Shown here: positions 8,434 through 15,013 of the stretch, in pieces
Layout: the number at the start of each line of letters is the position of its first letter
Position numbering within the stretch: position 1 is the first letter of the stretch
NCBI GenBank assembly: GCA_017544745.1
Contig: JAFYDO010000031.1
Coordinates: forward strand, 1 to 19,834
DNA from: Treponema sp.
GTDB lineage: Bacteria > Spirochaetota > Spirochaetia > Treponematales > Treponemataceae
Direction of reading: 5' to 3'
DNA: 19,834 bases
Notes under the pieces: generated by a model
What the model saw: the letters and a program-made list of their open reading frames with translations, nothing else
Told to the model about the DNA's origin: nothing
Databases searched by the model: none
Made by a program: the position numbers and the translations under genes

Positions 8434-8441
8434 GACCGGTC
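8434..8441. promoter_or_regulatory. Palindrome next to the HTH-EIIA promoter, possible operator
   Basis: GACCGGTC is a perfect 8-bp palindrome and the only GC-rich stretch in an AT-rich 157-bp divergent intergenic region. It abuts the TTGACA at 8442. It could be a binding site for the HTH domain encoded just downstream, but it is short. Confidence 0.25.
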
Positions 8442-8470
8442 TTGACAAAAAACCGTATAATATGCAAAAT
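8442..8470 (+). promoter_or_regulatory. Candidate promoter of the HTH-EIIA gene
   Basis: A perfect TTGACA (8442-8447) is followed 17 bp later by CAAAAT (8465-8470), a weak -10. A perfect TATAAT lies at 8456-8461, but only 8 bp from that -35, so it would need another upstream element. Either choice gives a leader of about 45-55 nt with the ribosome site AAGGTGG at 8508-8514. Confidence 0.4.
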
Positions 8471-8520
8471 ATTACACAGTTTTACATAATATATATAAAA
8501 AGTGTATAAGGTGGGCTTAT

Positions 8521-9162
8521 ATGACAGATGATATCCTTACAATTGAAGAAGTTGCAAAATACCTGCGTGTTTCGGACAGAACAGTATATGACTGGGCTCA
8601 GAAGGGCGAAATTCCTGCCGGAAAATTTGGTACAGTATGGCGCTTTAAGAAATCAGAAATAGAAAACTGGGTAAATGCCCGTCTTTCTTCAAGCTCTTTT
8701 AAGCAGGATGATTCACAGGTTCAGCTTAAAAATATACTTTCTCCAGACAGAATTGTATTTATAAATCACAGCACAAAGCATGATGCAATTGTTCAGCTTG
8801 CAGATGTTCTTGCTACAGCACCACAGATTAAAAATGCACCGGAGCTTACCGCCGAAATACTCAAACGCGAAGAGCTCATGTCTACAGCAATAGGTAAGGG
8901 TATTGCAATTCCGCATGTAAGACTTTCATCAGTAACAGACCTTGTTATGGCAGTTGGTGTTTGCCGTAAGCCTATTACAGATTATCAGACAATTGATGAC
9001 GAGCCTGTAGATCTTTTATTTATGATTGCTGCAGCATACAACCAGCATTCACAGTATCTTAAGACACTTTCACATTTCTGTGCAAAGCTCAAGCAGGAAG
9101 GCCTGCACAGCTCTATTGTTGCTGCAAAAACAGAACAGGAAGTTTTCTCTCTCCTGGCTTAA
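8521..9162 (+). CDS. Excisionase-type HTH fused to a PtsN-like PTS EIIA domain
   Basis: The 213-residue product joins two domains. Residues 5-52 form an excisionase/MerR-like winged helix (LTIEEVAKYLRVSDRTVYDW ... GTVWRFKKSEIENWV). Residues about 70-213 form a fructose/nitrogen-type EIIA domain with the phosphorylatable histidine H132 in GKGIAIPHVRL. EIIA domains accept phosphate from HPr; the fusion suggests a regulator whose DNA binding or interactions respond to PTS phosphorylation state. I saw no sugar permease components nearby, which fits a regulatory PTS rather than sugar transport. The ATG has AAGGTGG 6 bp upstream. Its stop overlaps the stop of the convergent transglutaminase-like gene by sharing TTAA. 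Confidence 0.9.
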   Translation: MTDDILTIEEVAKYLRVSDRTVYDWAQKGEIPAGKFGTVWRFKKSEIENWVNARLSSSSFKQDDSQVQLKNILSPDRIVFINHSTKHDAIVQLADVLATAPQIKNAPELTAEILKREELMSTAIGKGIAIPHVRLSSVTDLVMAVGVCRKPITDYQTIDDEPVDLLFMIAAAYNQHSQYLKTLSHFCAKLKQEGLHSSIVAAKTEQEVFSLLA

Positions 9163-10352
9163 GGCAATATTACGGGGATCCATTTGCTTCGGTCGGCGTG
9201 ATCTTTGGCAATGGTTCCCCAGGTTACCTTTGCAGTAGTTTCTCCCATCAAAAATTCGCGTCCGGTTCCTTCGACTTCATATTTTTGTCCGGGAGCAGGA
9301 TTTTCAAAAACTGTCATAGCGTGACTGTATTCGCGGGAAATAAGCATAAACGATTCAATACCCGCAGCTCTGAGAAGTACACATACCAACATGCTTCGTG
9401 AATCGCAGTCGTTTCCTTCTCCACATAAAACTGCAGGAAGACTTGTAAAATCTGTATTGGAAGCAGTTGCGTTATCACGTTTGTAATTAAATAACTGAAC
9501 CCAGGATAAAATTGACTGAGCGTATGCAAGCTCCGGATTAGACGGATTTGACTGTTTTGCCGAAGGATATACAGTGTTGATTACATCCTCAGAAAACTGT
9601 GCAAGTCGACCAAAGCTGTCGCGGTAAATCATTCTGTAGTAACGCTGCCAGGCTTCCTTCCAAAGATTATGCTTTGCATAAAGCAGAAGAACGCTGTATT
9701 CCATTTCTATAACAAATTGCGCCGCATCAATATCGGATTTGTCTATTGTGCTCTCTATTGTCATATTTTGAATTGTTGCTTTAACAGTCTTTTTTCCTTC
9801 CGAAGGAAAAGCGTAGGTAACAACAATACCAGGACAGCAGTAATAATTTTCATCAGTGCACAGAGAATTAAGGATGGACATTATAAAAGGATTACAGCTC
9901 TGTCTGGTTTCTGCAGTTGTATATGCAAGCAGAACGATATAAGCACCGTTTTTTGCAAGTGGTGCGCAGACAGCCCAGCCGGAATATTTTGTATCAAGAG
10001 TCATTGAAAAATCAGAAATAGAACATAAGCTGTTGTTCCATTCAAAGTTGTCTATTTCCATGGAGGCAGAAAGCTTTTTAAGAGCAATGGAAAGAACGTC
10101 ATTTGAAGAGTTGAAGGTACCTGAGCCTGAGGAAGCTGTAGCTTTGGAATCATAAATCTTTAAGATAAATTCAACCGGATAGTTTGGATGTGTAAAATGA
10201 TACGACATCTGGTCATCGGCAATTTCTGTAAGCTCATAACCTTCCGGAATATCAAGTGAATAATTGTAAACTGAATCAGAAATATTTTCGGCAAAGAGGT
10301 GGGCAGAAAATAATAGCAGCAATATTACCAGAAAGTGTTTATGTCTTGTCAT
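9159..10352 (-). CDS. Secreted transglutaminase-like (papain-fold) protein
   Basis: I place the start at the ATG at 10352 (397 residues) because GAGGAT lies 8 bp upstream. A longer frame begins with a TTG that is itself part of that ribosome site. The product opens with a signal peptide (MTRHKHFLVILLLLFSAHLFA). The C-terminal third carries a transglutaminase-like core: C316 in GEGNDCDSRSMLVCVLLRAAGI, H344 in YSHAMTVFE, and an acidic residue at 361 in EVEGTG where the third catalytic residue is expected. Such folds act as cysteine peptidases or transferases in the periplasm. The N-terminal 200 residues are unrecognised and include several cysteines (for example YYCCPG) that could form disulfides. 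Target unknown. Confidence 0.75.
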   Translation of the reverse strand: MTRHKHFLVILLLLFSAHLFAENISDSVYNYSLDIPEGYELTEIADDQMSYHFTHPNYPVEFILKIYDSKATASSGSGTFNSSNDVLSIALKKLSASMEIDNFEWNNSLCSISDFSMTLDTKYSGWAVCAPLAKNGAYIVLLAYTTAETRQSCNPFIMSILNSLCTDENYYCCPGIVVTYAFPSEGKKTVKATIQNMTIESTIDKSDIDAAQFVIEMEYSVLLLYAKHNLWKEAWQRYYRMIYRDSFGRLAQFSEDVINTVYPSAKQSNPSNPELAYAQSILSWVQLFNYKRDNATASNTDFTSLPAVLCGEGNDCDSRSMLVCVLLRAAGIESFMLISREYSHAMTVFENPAPGQKYEVEGTGREFLMGETTAKVTWGTIAKDHADRSKWIPVILP

Positions 10353-10374
10353 TTTGTAGATCCTCAATTATAGT
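10346..10374 (+). promoter_or_regulatory. Putative leaderless promoter of the pseudouridine synthase gene
   Basis: TTGTCA (10346-10351), a 17-bp spacer and TATAGT (10369-10374) end 7 bp before the chosen ATG at 10382. No Shine-Dalgarno precedes that ATG. The -35 overlaps the start codon of the divergent gene. Confidence 0.55.
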
Positions 10375-10381
10375 AATTTTG

Positions 10382-11011
10382 ATGAACTCTTTACCAACTA
10401 TACCTATTATATACGATAATTCAGAAATTTTCATCATAAATAAAAAAGCCGGCATGAGTGTGCAGGGTGGAGAAAAGGTTAGTCATCCTCTTGATGAAGA
10501 ACTATCTCGTCAGACAGGGCAGAAGGTTTATCTTGTTCACAGACTGGATAAAGATACTTCGGGGCTTATGATTGTTGCCAAAACACCGGCTGCTGCAAGC
10601 AAATGGACAAAGCTCATAGGAAGTAAGGAAGTAGAAAAAGAATATATTGCAATTTGTATTGGAACGCTGCCGCAAAAGCAGGGTGTGATTAATGAAGATC
10701 TGGTTCAGCATGGTCAGACCAAAACTGCGGTAACACATTATAAGGTTTTGGAAGAACAGACTGTAGAATGGGAAGGACAGAAGATTATACTTTCTAAGGT
10801 AAGCCTTGTTTTACAGACCGGACGTATGCACCAGATTCGTATTCATCTTGCAAAACAGGGTTGCCCGATTGCAGGCGACGACCAGCACGGTAACTTTAAG
10901 CTCAACAAAGTGCTTCGAAAAGCCGCCGGTATCAAACATCTGCAGTTATTTTCTGTTCGTCTGACCATCCCGCTTGATGGTAAAAATACCGTGTTTACCT
11001 TGGATTATTGA
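10382..11011 (+). CDS. RluA-family pseudouridine synthase
   Basis: This 209-residue enzyme should convert a uridine in rRNA or tRNA to pseudouridine. The catalytic motif is HRLDKDTSGLMIVAK with D56, followed by QTGRMHQIRIHLAKQGCPIAGD (about 145-166), both hallmarks of the RluA family. There is no S4 RNA-binding domain, so it resembles the short RluA-type enzymes; the target site cannot be told. I chose the ATG at 10382 because the conserved part begins at once (PIIYDNSEIFIINKKAGM). A frame extension to 10256 would run across the divergent gene's start. The gene is 29 bp from that divergent start codon and appears leaderless. The bactofilin gene follows after 31 bp. Confidence 0.9.
   Translation: MNSLPTIPIIYDNSEIFIINKKAGMSVQGGEKVSHPLDEELSRQTGQKVYLVHRLDKDTSGLMIVAKTPAAASKWTKLIGSKEVEKEYIAICIGTLPQKQGVINEDLVQHGQTKTAVTHYKVLEEQTVEWEGQKIILSKVSLVLQTGRMHQIRIHLAKQGCPIAGDDQHGNFKLNKVLRKAAGIKHLQLFSVRLTIPLDGKNTVFTLDY
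10406..10434 (-). promoter_or_regulatory. Candidate promoter of the transglutaminase-like gene
   Basis: On the minus strand ATGAAA (10434-10429) and TATAAT (10411-10406) are 17 bp apart. The promoter lies inside the divergent pseudouridine synthase coding sequence and would give a leader of about 47 nt containing the GAGGAT ribosome site. A second TATAAT at 10372-10367 is too close to keep that site in the transcript. Confidence 0.4.
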
Positions 11012-11036
11012 CGGTTTATTTGTTTACCGTTAAAAT
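11008..11036 (+). promoter_or_regulatory. Putative leaderless promoter of the bactofilin gene
   Basis: TTGACG (11008-11013), a 17-bp spacer and TAAAAT (11031-11036) end 6 bp before the ATG at 11043. The -35 overlaps the TGA stop of the preceding gene. No Shine-Dalgarno is present, and the predicted start of transcription coincides with the start codon. Confidence 0.55.
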
Positions 11037-11042
11037 AAAAAT

Positions 11043-11402
11043 ATGTTTGACGTTAAAGATTCAGATTTTTTTGATATGGAAGATGATGCTTTTGACACAA
11101 TTGTCGAGAATGACATCAGCTTTACCGGCAATATCAAAATGCAAAAGCCTTTTTTAATCCGTGGAAAAATTACCGGAAAAATAGATACTCAGAGTGATCT
11201 GGTTGTAGATACCAATGCAGTTGTAGAAGCAGATATAAATGCTTCTCGTGTTCTTATTCGTGGTAAGGTAAAGGGTAATGTTCGCGGCGAAAAACTCATT
11301 TTTGTTACTTCTTCGGGCTCACTCGACGGCGATATTATTTCTCAGAAGGTAGTCCTTGAACCGGGCAGCGACTTTTCCGGTAAATGTACAATGGTGAAAT
11401 AA
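11043..11402 (+). CDS. Bactofilin (polymer-forming cytoskeletal protein)
   Basis: The 119-residue product has a short acidic N-terminal tail (about 1-25) and then the right-handed beta-helix bactofilin core: ISFTGNIKMQKPFLIRGKIT, GKIDTQSDLVVDTNAVVEAD, VLIRGKVKGNVRG and GSLDGDIISQKVVLEPGSDF, with repeated hydrophobic/Gly turns every 16-20 residues. Bactofilins form nucleotide-free filaments under the membrane and often position cell-wall enzymes. In many genomes they sit beside an M23 peptidase; here the next gene instead encodes a secreted TPR protein, whose ATG directly follows the stop. A role in spirochaete cell shape is inferred. Confidence 0.9.
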   Translation: MFDVKDSDFFDMEDDAFDTIVENDISFTGNIKMQKPFLIRGKITGKIDTQSDLVVDTNAVVEADINASRVLIRGKVKGNVRGEKLIFVTSSGSLDGDIISQKVVLEPGSDFSGKCTMVK

Positions 11403-12035
11403 ATGAAAAAAATCTTTTTTTGTATAAGCTTATTTATCTGTGTTTATTCGTCAAATCTGTTTTCTCAAACCTCTCAGAAAAAAGACGCTCTGGTTTTGTA
11501 TCATAACGGAAAGTATGCAGAATCCGTACAGGTTTGCGAAGAAGAGCTTAAGGAAAATCCAAATCGAATTGAATCTTATGTTGTAATGTGCTGGTCGCTT
11601 GTAAAAAACAAGCAGTATGCCGAAGCAGAACAGCGCGCAACAGAAGGACTTGCTATAAGTGCATTTGACCTGCGTCTGATTGAGATTCTTGGAGAAGCAC
11701 GTTACTACCTTGGAAAAAATGCCGGTGCAATGGAACAGTTCCAGAAGTATGTTGCCAGTGCACAGGATAACGGTTCGCGTGTAGGTTCTGCCTATTATTT
11801 TATGGGAGAAATCTATATTCGCCAGGGTCGTTATCAGCATGCAGATATTTCACTTTCTTCTGCAGTAAAAAAAGAACCTTTGATTGATAACTGGTGGATT
11901 CGTCTTGGTTATGCACGCGAAATGGCCGGTAACTATCTTGAATCACTGGAAGCTTATGACGAAGCTCTTCGTCTTAATCCATCTTCAGTAGATGCTTCCC
12001 GTGGACGAGACCGCGTAAAAGATAAAGTAAAATAA
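11403..12035 (+). CDS. Secreted TPR-repeat protein
   Basis: The 210-residue product starts with a signal peptide (about 1-22, MKKIFFCISLFICVYSSNLF). The remainder is a run of tetratricopeptide repeats: ALVLYHNGKYAESVQVCEEE, SLVKNKQYAEAEQRATEGLA, EARYYLGKNAGAMEQFQKYV, YFMGEIYIRQGRYQHADISL and RLGYAREMAGNYLESLEAYD with the terminal ALRLNPSS. These form a protein-binding superhelix in the periplasm or outer envelope. There is no catalytic domain. The gene begins immediately after the bactofilin stop, with GGTGA about 5 bp upstream inside that gene, so the two are co-translated. The partner is unknown; linkage to bactofilin suggests envelope morphogenesis. Confidence 0.85.
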   Translation: MKKIFFCISLFICVYSSNLFSQTSQKKDALVLYHNGKYAESVQVCEEELKENPNRIESYVVMCWSLVKNKQYAEAEQRATEGLAISAFDLRLIEILGEARYYLGKNAGAMEQFQKYVASAQDNGSRVGSAYYFMGEIYIRQGRYQHADISLSSAVKKEPLIDNWWIRLGYAREMAGNYLESLEAYDEALRLNPSSVDASRGRDRVKDKVK

Positions 12036-12036
12036 A

Positions 12037-13506
12037 TTGAATACTGTCCGAATTGAAACTCTTGGATGTCGTCTCAACCAGATAGAAAGCGAAGCTGCGG
12101 GTCGCATTTTTGCAGATGCAGGTTTTGATGTTCATCTGGAAGGAGTAACCGCTTCTTCGGACAGTGACAGTTCTACCTGTCTTGTAATAATCAATACATG
12201 TGCAGTTACTCAAAAAGCAGAACAGAAGGCCAGGCGTCTTATAAGACTTGTGCTTAAAAAATTTAGTGGTGCTGCAATTCTTGTAACAGGCTGCTATGCC
12301 CAGCTTTCGCGGGAACAGATTGAAAAGCTTGATAAACGTGTTATTGTTCTTGGCGGGCAGATTAAAAGCAGACTTAGTTTTGTACCAGAGCTTTTAAAAA
12401 AGTTTGTTGTAACTAACAAAGAGTTTGATGTTACAGGTTTTGTTGCAGCTGTAAAAACAAATGTTGTGTCCCTGCCAATTGCCAAACCGGATTTTCCGGA
12501 AGACTCGTTTAAGCTTTCTACAACATCACTGCTTGCACATTCAAGGGCAAGCCTTAAGATTCAGGACGGCTGCAATAACAACTGTTCGTATTGTACCATT
12601 CATATTGCACGCGGTCACAGTGTTTCGCTTGATGTTAATACTGCGCTTGAACGTGTGCAGGCTCTTGAAAAGTCCGGTTATGATGAAGTTGTCCTGACTA
12701 CAATAAATATTGCACAGTACAAAGGTAAGCTGGTGCAGGGGAGTCTCGAAGAATGTACAAGTGAGCAGTACCTTGATTTTACAGGTCTTTTGGAATATCT
12801 GCTTGCGCATACTTCAAAAATTAATTTTCGAATTTCGAGTCTTTACCCCGAGGTTGTTACAGACGAGTTTTGCAGTGTAATTTCTAATGAACGTGTTCGT
12901 CCGCATTTTCATATTTCTGTGCAGAGTGGCAGCAATAAGATTCTGGCCTTGATGAACCGTCGTTATGATCGTGATGAAGTAATCAAAGCCTGTAAAAAAA
13001 TTCGTAGTTCAAAGCCCGGCGCCTTTATTGCCTGCGATATTATTACGGGCTTTCCCTCAGAAGCTGATAAAGACTTTGAACAGACTATGGATTTGTGCAG
13101 GCAATGTAATTTTGCCTGGATTCATGCTTTTCCTTTTTCCGAGCGTCCTGGAACTCCGGCATGCAGCATGAAGCCTAAGATTCCTCAGAGTGTGAGCGGA
13201 GAACGCGCACGTAAGCTTACTGAGCTTGCAATTAAGAATAAGATTGAATATATCAACAGCTTTGCAGGTAAAGAGGTTAGTGCAGTCGTAGAAAAAATGA
13301 GTGCAACTCTTGCAGACGGAACTTACAGGTACCACTGCATGACCCAAAACTTTATTCACTGCGAGCTTGAATCGGACGTAGAACTTACACCGAATCAGGC
13401 TGTTATTGTAAAGATTGTCGCTCCGCTGGAAGAAAGAATCAAAAAGGGCGGAGATATTGAAGCAAGAGCAGTCGCGGTCCCTGAGCCTGTCGAAGGGTCG
13501 CAATAA
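12037..13506 (+). CDS. mtaB: tRNA N6-threonylcarbamoyladenosine methylthiotransferase MtaB
   Basis: This 489-residue radical-SAM enzyme should convert t6A37 to ms2t6A37 in tRNAs reading ANN codons. The N-terminal UPF0004 domain supplies three cluster cysteines (C11 in TLGCRLNQIESEA, C55 in NTCAVTQKAEQKAR, C86 in TGCYAQ). The radical-SAM CxxxCxxC motif is C179/C183/C186 in QDGCNNNCSYCTIHIARG, and a TRAM-like tail follows. TLGCRLNQIESE and NTCAVTQKAEQK favour MtaB over MiaB or RimO. The start is a TTG one base after the TPR gene's stop; an in-frame stop at 12028 excludes an upstream start and no Shine-Dalgarno is seen, so translation probably depends on coupling. The last residues (VPEPVEGSQ) come from a dispersed repeat. 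Confidence 0.9.
   Translation: MNTVRIETLGCRLNQIESEAAGRIFADAGFDVHLEGVTASSDSDSSTCLVIINTCAVTQKAEQKARRLIRLVLKKFSGAAILVTGCYAQLSREQIEKLDKRVIVLGGQIKSRLSFVPELLKKFVVTNKEFDVTGFVAAVKTNVVSLPIAKPDFPEDSFKLSTTSLLAHSRASLKIQDGCNNNCSYCTIHIARGHSVSLDVNTALERVQALEKSGYDEVVLTTINIAQYKGKLVQGSLEECTSEQYLDFTGLLEYLLAHTSKINFRISSLYPEVVTDEFCSVISNERVRPHFHISVQSGSNKILALMNRRYDRDEVIKACKKIRSSKPGAFIACDIITGFPSEADKDFEQTMDLCRQCNFAWIHAFPFSERPGTPACSMKPKIPQSVSGERARKLTELAIKNKIEYINSFAGKEVSAVVEKMSATLADGTYRYHCMTQNFIHCELESDVELTPNQAVIVKIVAPLEERIKKGGDIEARAVAVPEPVEGSQ
13479..13497 (-). repeat. Dispersed 19-bp repeat, copy 2 (C-terminus of mtaB)
   Basis: CCCTGAGCCTGTCGAAGGG is the inverted copy of the element at 2304-2322, differing at one base. 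It encodes PEPVEG at the extreme C-terminus of MtaB, just before the stop at 13504. It likely extended the protein by a few residues. Confidence 0.75.
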
Positions 13507-13565
13507 CAATAATTTTCATATCATAAATATATATTTTCATACAATTTATTCATCAATCCACTCAT

Positions 13566-13571
13566 TATAAT
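13566..13571 (+). promoter_or_regulatory. Possible -10 box for the first MATE gene
   Basis: A perfect TATAAT ends 9 bp before the ATG at 13581, and no Shine-Dalgarno lies between. No convincing -35 is seen at 16-18 bp. The predicted leader is only 2-3 nt. Confidence 0.35.
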
Positions 13572-13580
13572 AAACTCATC

Positions 13581-14918
13581 ATGAAGTCCAATATGATGAA
13601 CATGACAGAAGGCAATCCGGTTCGCCTGCTGCTCGTTTTTTCAGTTCCAATGCTCATAGGAAATATTTTCCAGCAGCTGTACAATCTGGCAGATTCAGTA
13701 ATTGTAGGTCAGATAATAGGTGCAGATGCACTTGCTGCAATTGGTGCTACGGGTTCAATCTGTTTTTTCTTTTTTGCATTGTGCAATGGAATTGGTTCCG
13801 GCGGTGGAATTATAACTTCTCACTTTTTTGGAGAAGGCAATGACAGCAAGGTTAAAAACTGTATTGTAAACACCGCCTTTATTATGATTGTGGTTCCGCT
13901 TGTAATTGGTACAATCGCTTTTTTTGCAGCAAAACCGATATTGTTATTCCTTAAAACTCCGGAAGTTATTCTTGCAGATTCTGCCGCATACATGAAAATC
14001 ATGTGCTGCAATCTGTTCCTTGTTTCCGTTTATAATTTTGTTTCTTCCATGCTGCGCGCTCTGGGAGATTCCAAGACTCCTCTTTACTTTTTAATCTTCT
14101 CCTGCTTTTTGAATGTAGTTCTGGATTTGATTTTTGTTTGTGCTTTTCATATGGGAGTAAGGGGAGCAGGAATTGCAACGCTCATTTCAAATATAATCTG
14201 CGGCAGCCTGTGTACGGTTTTCGCGTTCCGTACAAATGTATATTTTAAGCTTACAAAAAGTGATATTCATCTTAATACAGAAATCTTAAGCAAATGTATA
14301 AAGCTTGGTGTACCGCTTTCGCTTCAGTATTCAATGATTGCAATTTCTTGTATGGCTTTGCAGCGTGTTGTAAATAATTTTGGTCCTGTTGCTGTTGCTG
14401 CGTTTACTGCTGTTAGCCGTGTAGAACAGCTTTTGCATCAGCCGTATCAGACTCTTGGTGCAGCCTTGTCTACTTACAGCGGACAGAACTTTGGTGCAAA
14501 AAAATATGACCGCATGATTTTAGGCTATAAAAAATCCATGATAATGATGGCCATCTTTACTCTTGCTATGCTTCCGGTAATGCAGTTTTTTGGCAACGCA
14601 ATAATAAGATTTTTTGTAAAAGAAACAGATGTAATCACAATGGGGGCCACAGCACTTCGCATTTCCAGCTGGTTCTATATTTTCTTAGGTTGCATCTACA
14701 CTATCCGTGGAATCCTTACCGGTGCCGGCGACGCAACCTTTGCACTCATAAACGGTATCACCGAAGTTATCGGTCGTTTTACAGTCCCGTTTATTCTTAC
14801 AGCACTGCCGCTGTTTGGTGTATGGGGCATCTGGTGGTCGGTAGGTGTTGTATGGTTCATGAGCGCCCTTACTGCCTGGCTGCGCTACCTTTGGATGAAA
14901 CGCAAAAAACTTCATTAA
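13581..14918 (+). CDS. MATE-family multidrug/organic-cation efflux transporter
   Basis: The 445-residue product has about 12 membrane segments in two similar halves, as in NorM/DinF proteins. Family marks include the opening MTEGNPVRLLLVFSVPMLIG, then NIFQQLYNLADSVIVGQIIG, GSGGGIITSHFFGEG, FVSSMLRALGDSKTPLYFLI, the matching second-half GQNFGAKKYDRM, and RGILTGAGDATFALINGITE. It should export drugs or metabolites in exchange for Na+ or H+; the substrate is not predictable. It is probably transcribed from its own promoter in the 74-bp gap after mtaB. No terminator is visible between its stop and the thrS promoter. A second MATE gene lies at 18341-19723. Confidence 0.92.
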   Translation: MKSNMMNMTEGNPVRLLLVFSVPMLIGNIFQQLYNLADSVIVGQIIGADALAAIGATGSICFFFFALCNGIGSGGGIITSHFFGEGNDSKVKNCIVNTAFIMIVVPLVIGTIAFFAAKPILLFLKTPEVILADSAAYMKIMCCNLFLVSVYNFVSSMLRALGDSKTPLYFLIFSCFLNVVLDLIFVCAFHMGVRGAGIATLISNIICGSLCTVFAFRTNVYFKLTKSDIHLNTEILSKCIKLGVPLSLQYSMIAISCMALQRVVNNFGPVAVAAFTAVSRVEQLLHQPYQTLGAALSTYSGQNFGAKKYDRMILGYKKSMIMMAIFTLAMLPVMQFFGNAIIRFFVKETDVITMGATALRISSWFYIFLGCIYTIRGILTGAGDATFALINGITEVIGRFTVPFILTALPLFGVWGIWWSVGVVWFMSALTAWLRYLWMKRKKLH

Positions 14919-14925
14919 TGTGTCA

Positions 14926-14954
14926 TTGCGTATAAAAGAATTTTTCATTATAAT
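14926..14954 (+). promoter_or_regulatory. Candidate thrS promoter
   Basis: TTGCGT (14926-14931), a 17-bp spacer and a perfect TATAAT (14949-14954) predict initiation near 14961. This gives a leader of about 53 nt that begins just before the hairpin at 14964. Confidence 0.55.
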
Positions 14955-14963
14955 TATATCTCA

Positions 14964-15000
14964 AAAATACAATACATTTAGGTGAATTTGGTTGTATTTT
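14964..15000 (+). promoter_or_regulatory. thrS leader hairpin next to the ribosome-binding site
   Basis: AAAATACAA (14964-14972) and TTGTATTTT (14992-15000) form a perfect 9-bp stem around a 19-nt loop containing TTAGGTGAA. AAGGAG follows immediately at 15001-15006, 7 bp before the ATG. The stem could affect ribosome access or mRNA stability. The loop contains GGT, which equals the anticodon of tRNA-Thr(GGU), but mimicry is speculative. Confidence 0.5.
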
Positions 15001-15013
15001 AAGGAGTTTTATT

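Noticed and set aside
10353..10367. TTG start for the transglutaminase-like gene
   Set aside because: The TTG is part of the GAGGAT ribosome site of the ATG at 10352, and the signal peptide fits the shorter form.
10256..10381. N-terminal extension of the pseudouridine synthase
   Set aside because: It would overlap the divergent gene's start and adds residues without similarity to the family. The conserved sequence begins just after the ATG at 10382.
14920..14930. GTGTCATTGCG after the first MATE gene, resembling the start of the repeat at 16774
   Set aside because: Only the first few bases (GTGTCATT) are shared, and the segment is better explained as carrying the thrS -35 box.
14919..15013. 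T-box riboswitch upstream of thrS
   Set aside because: The leader is only about 53 nt, with no T-box consensus, no specifier stem and no terminator hairpin.
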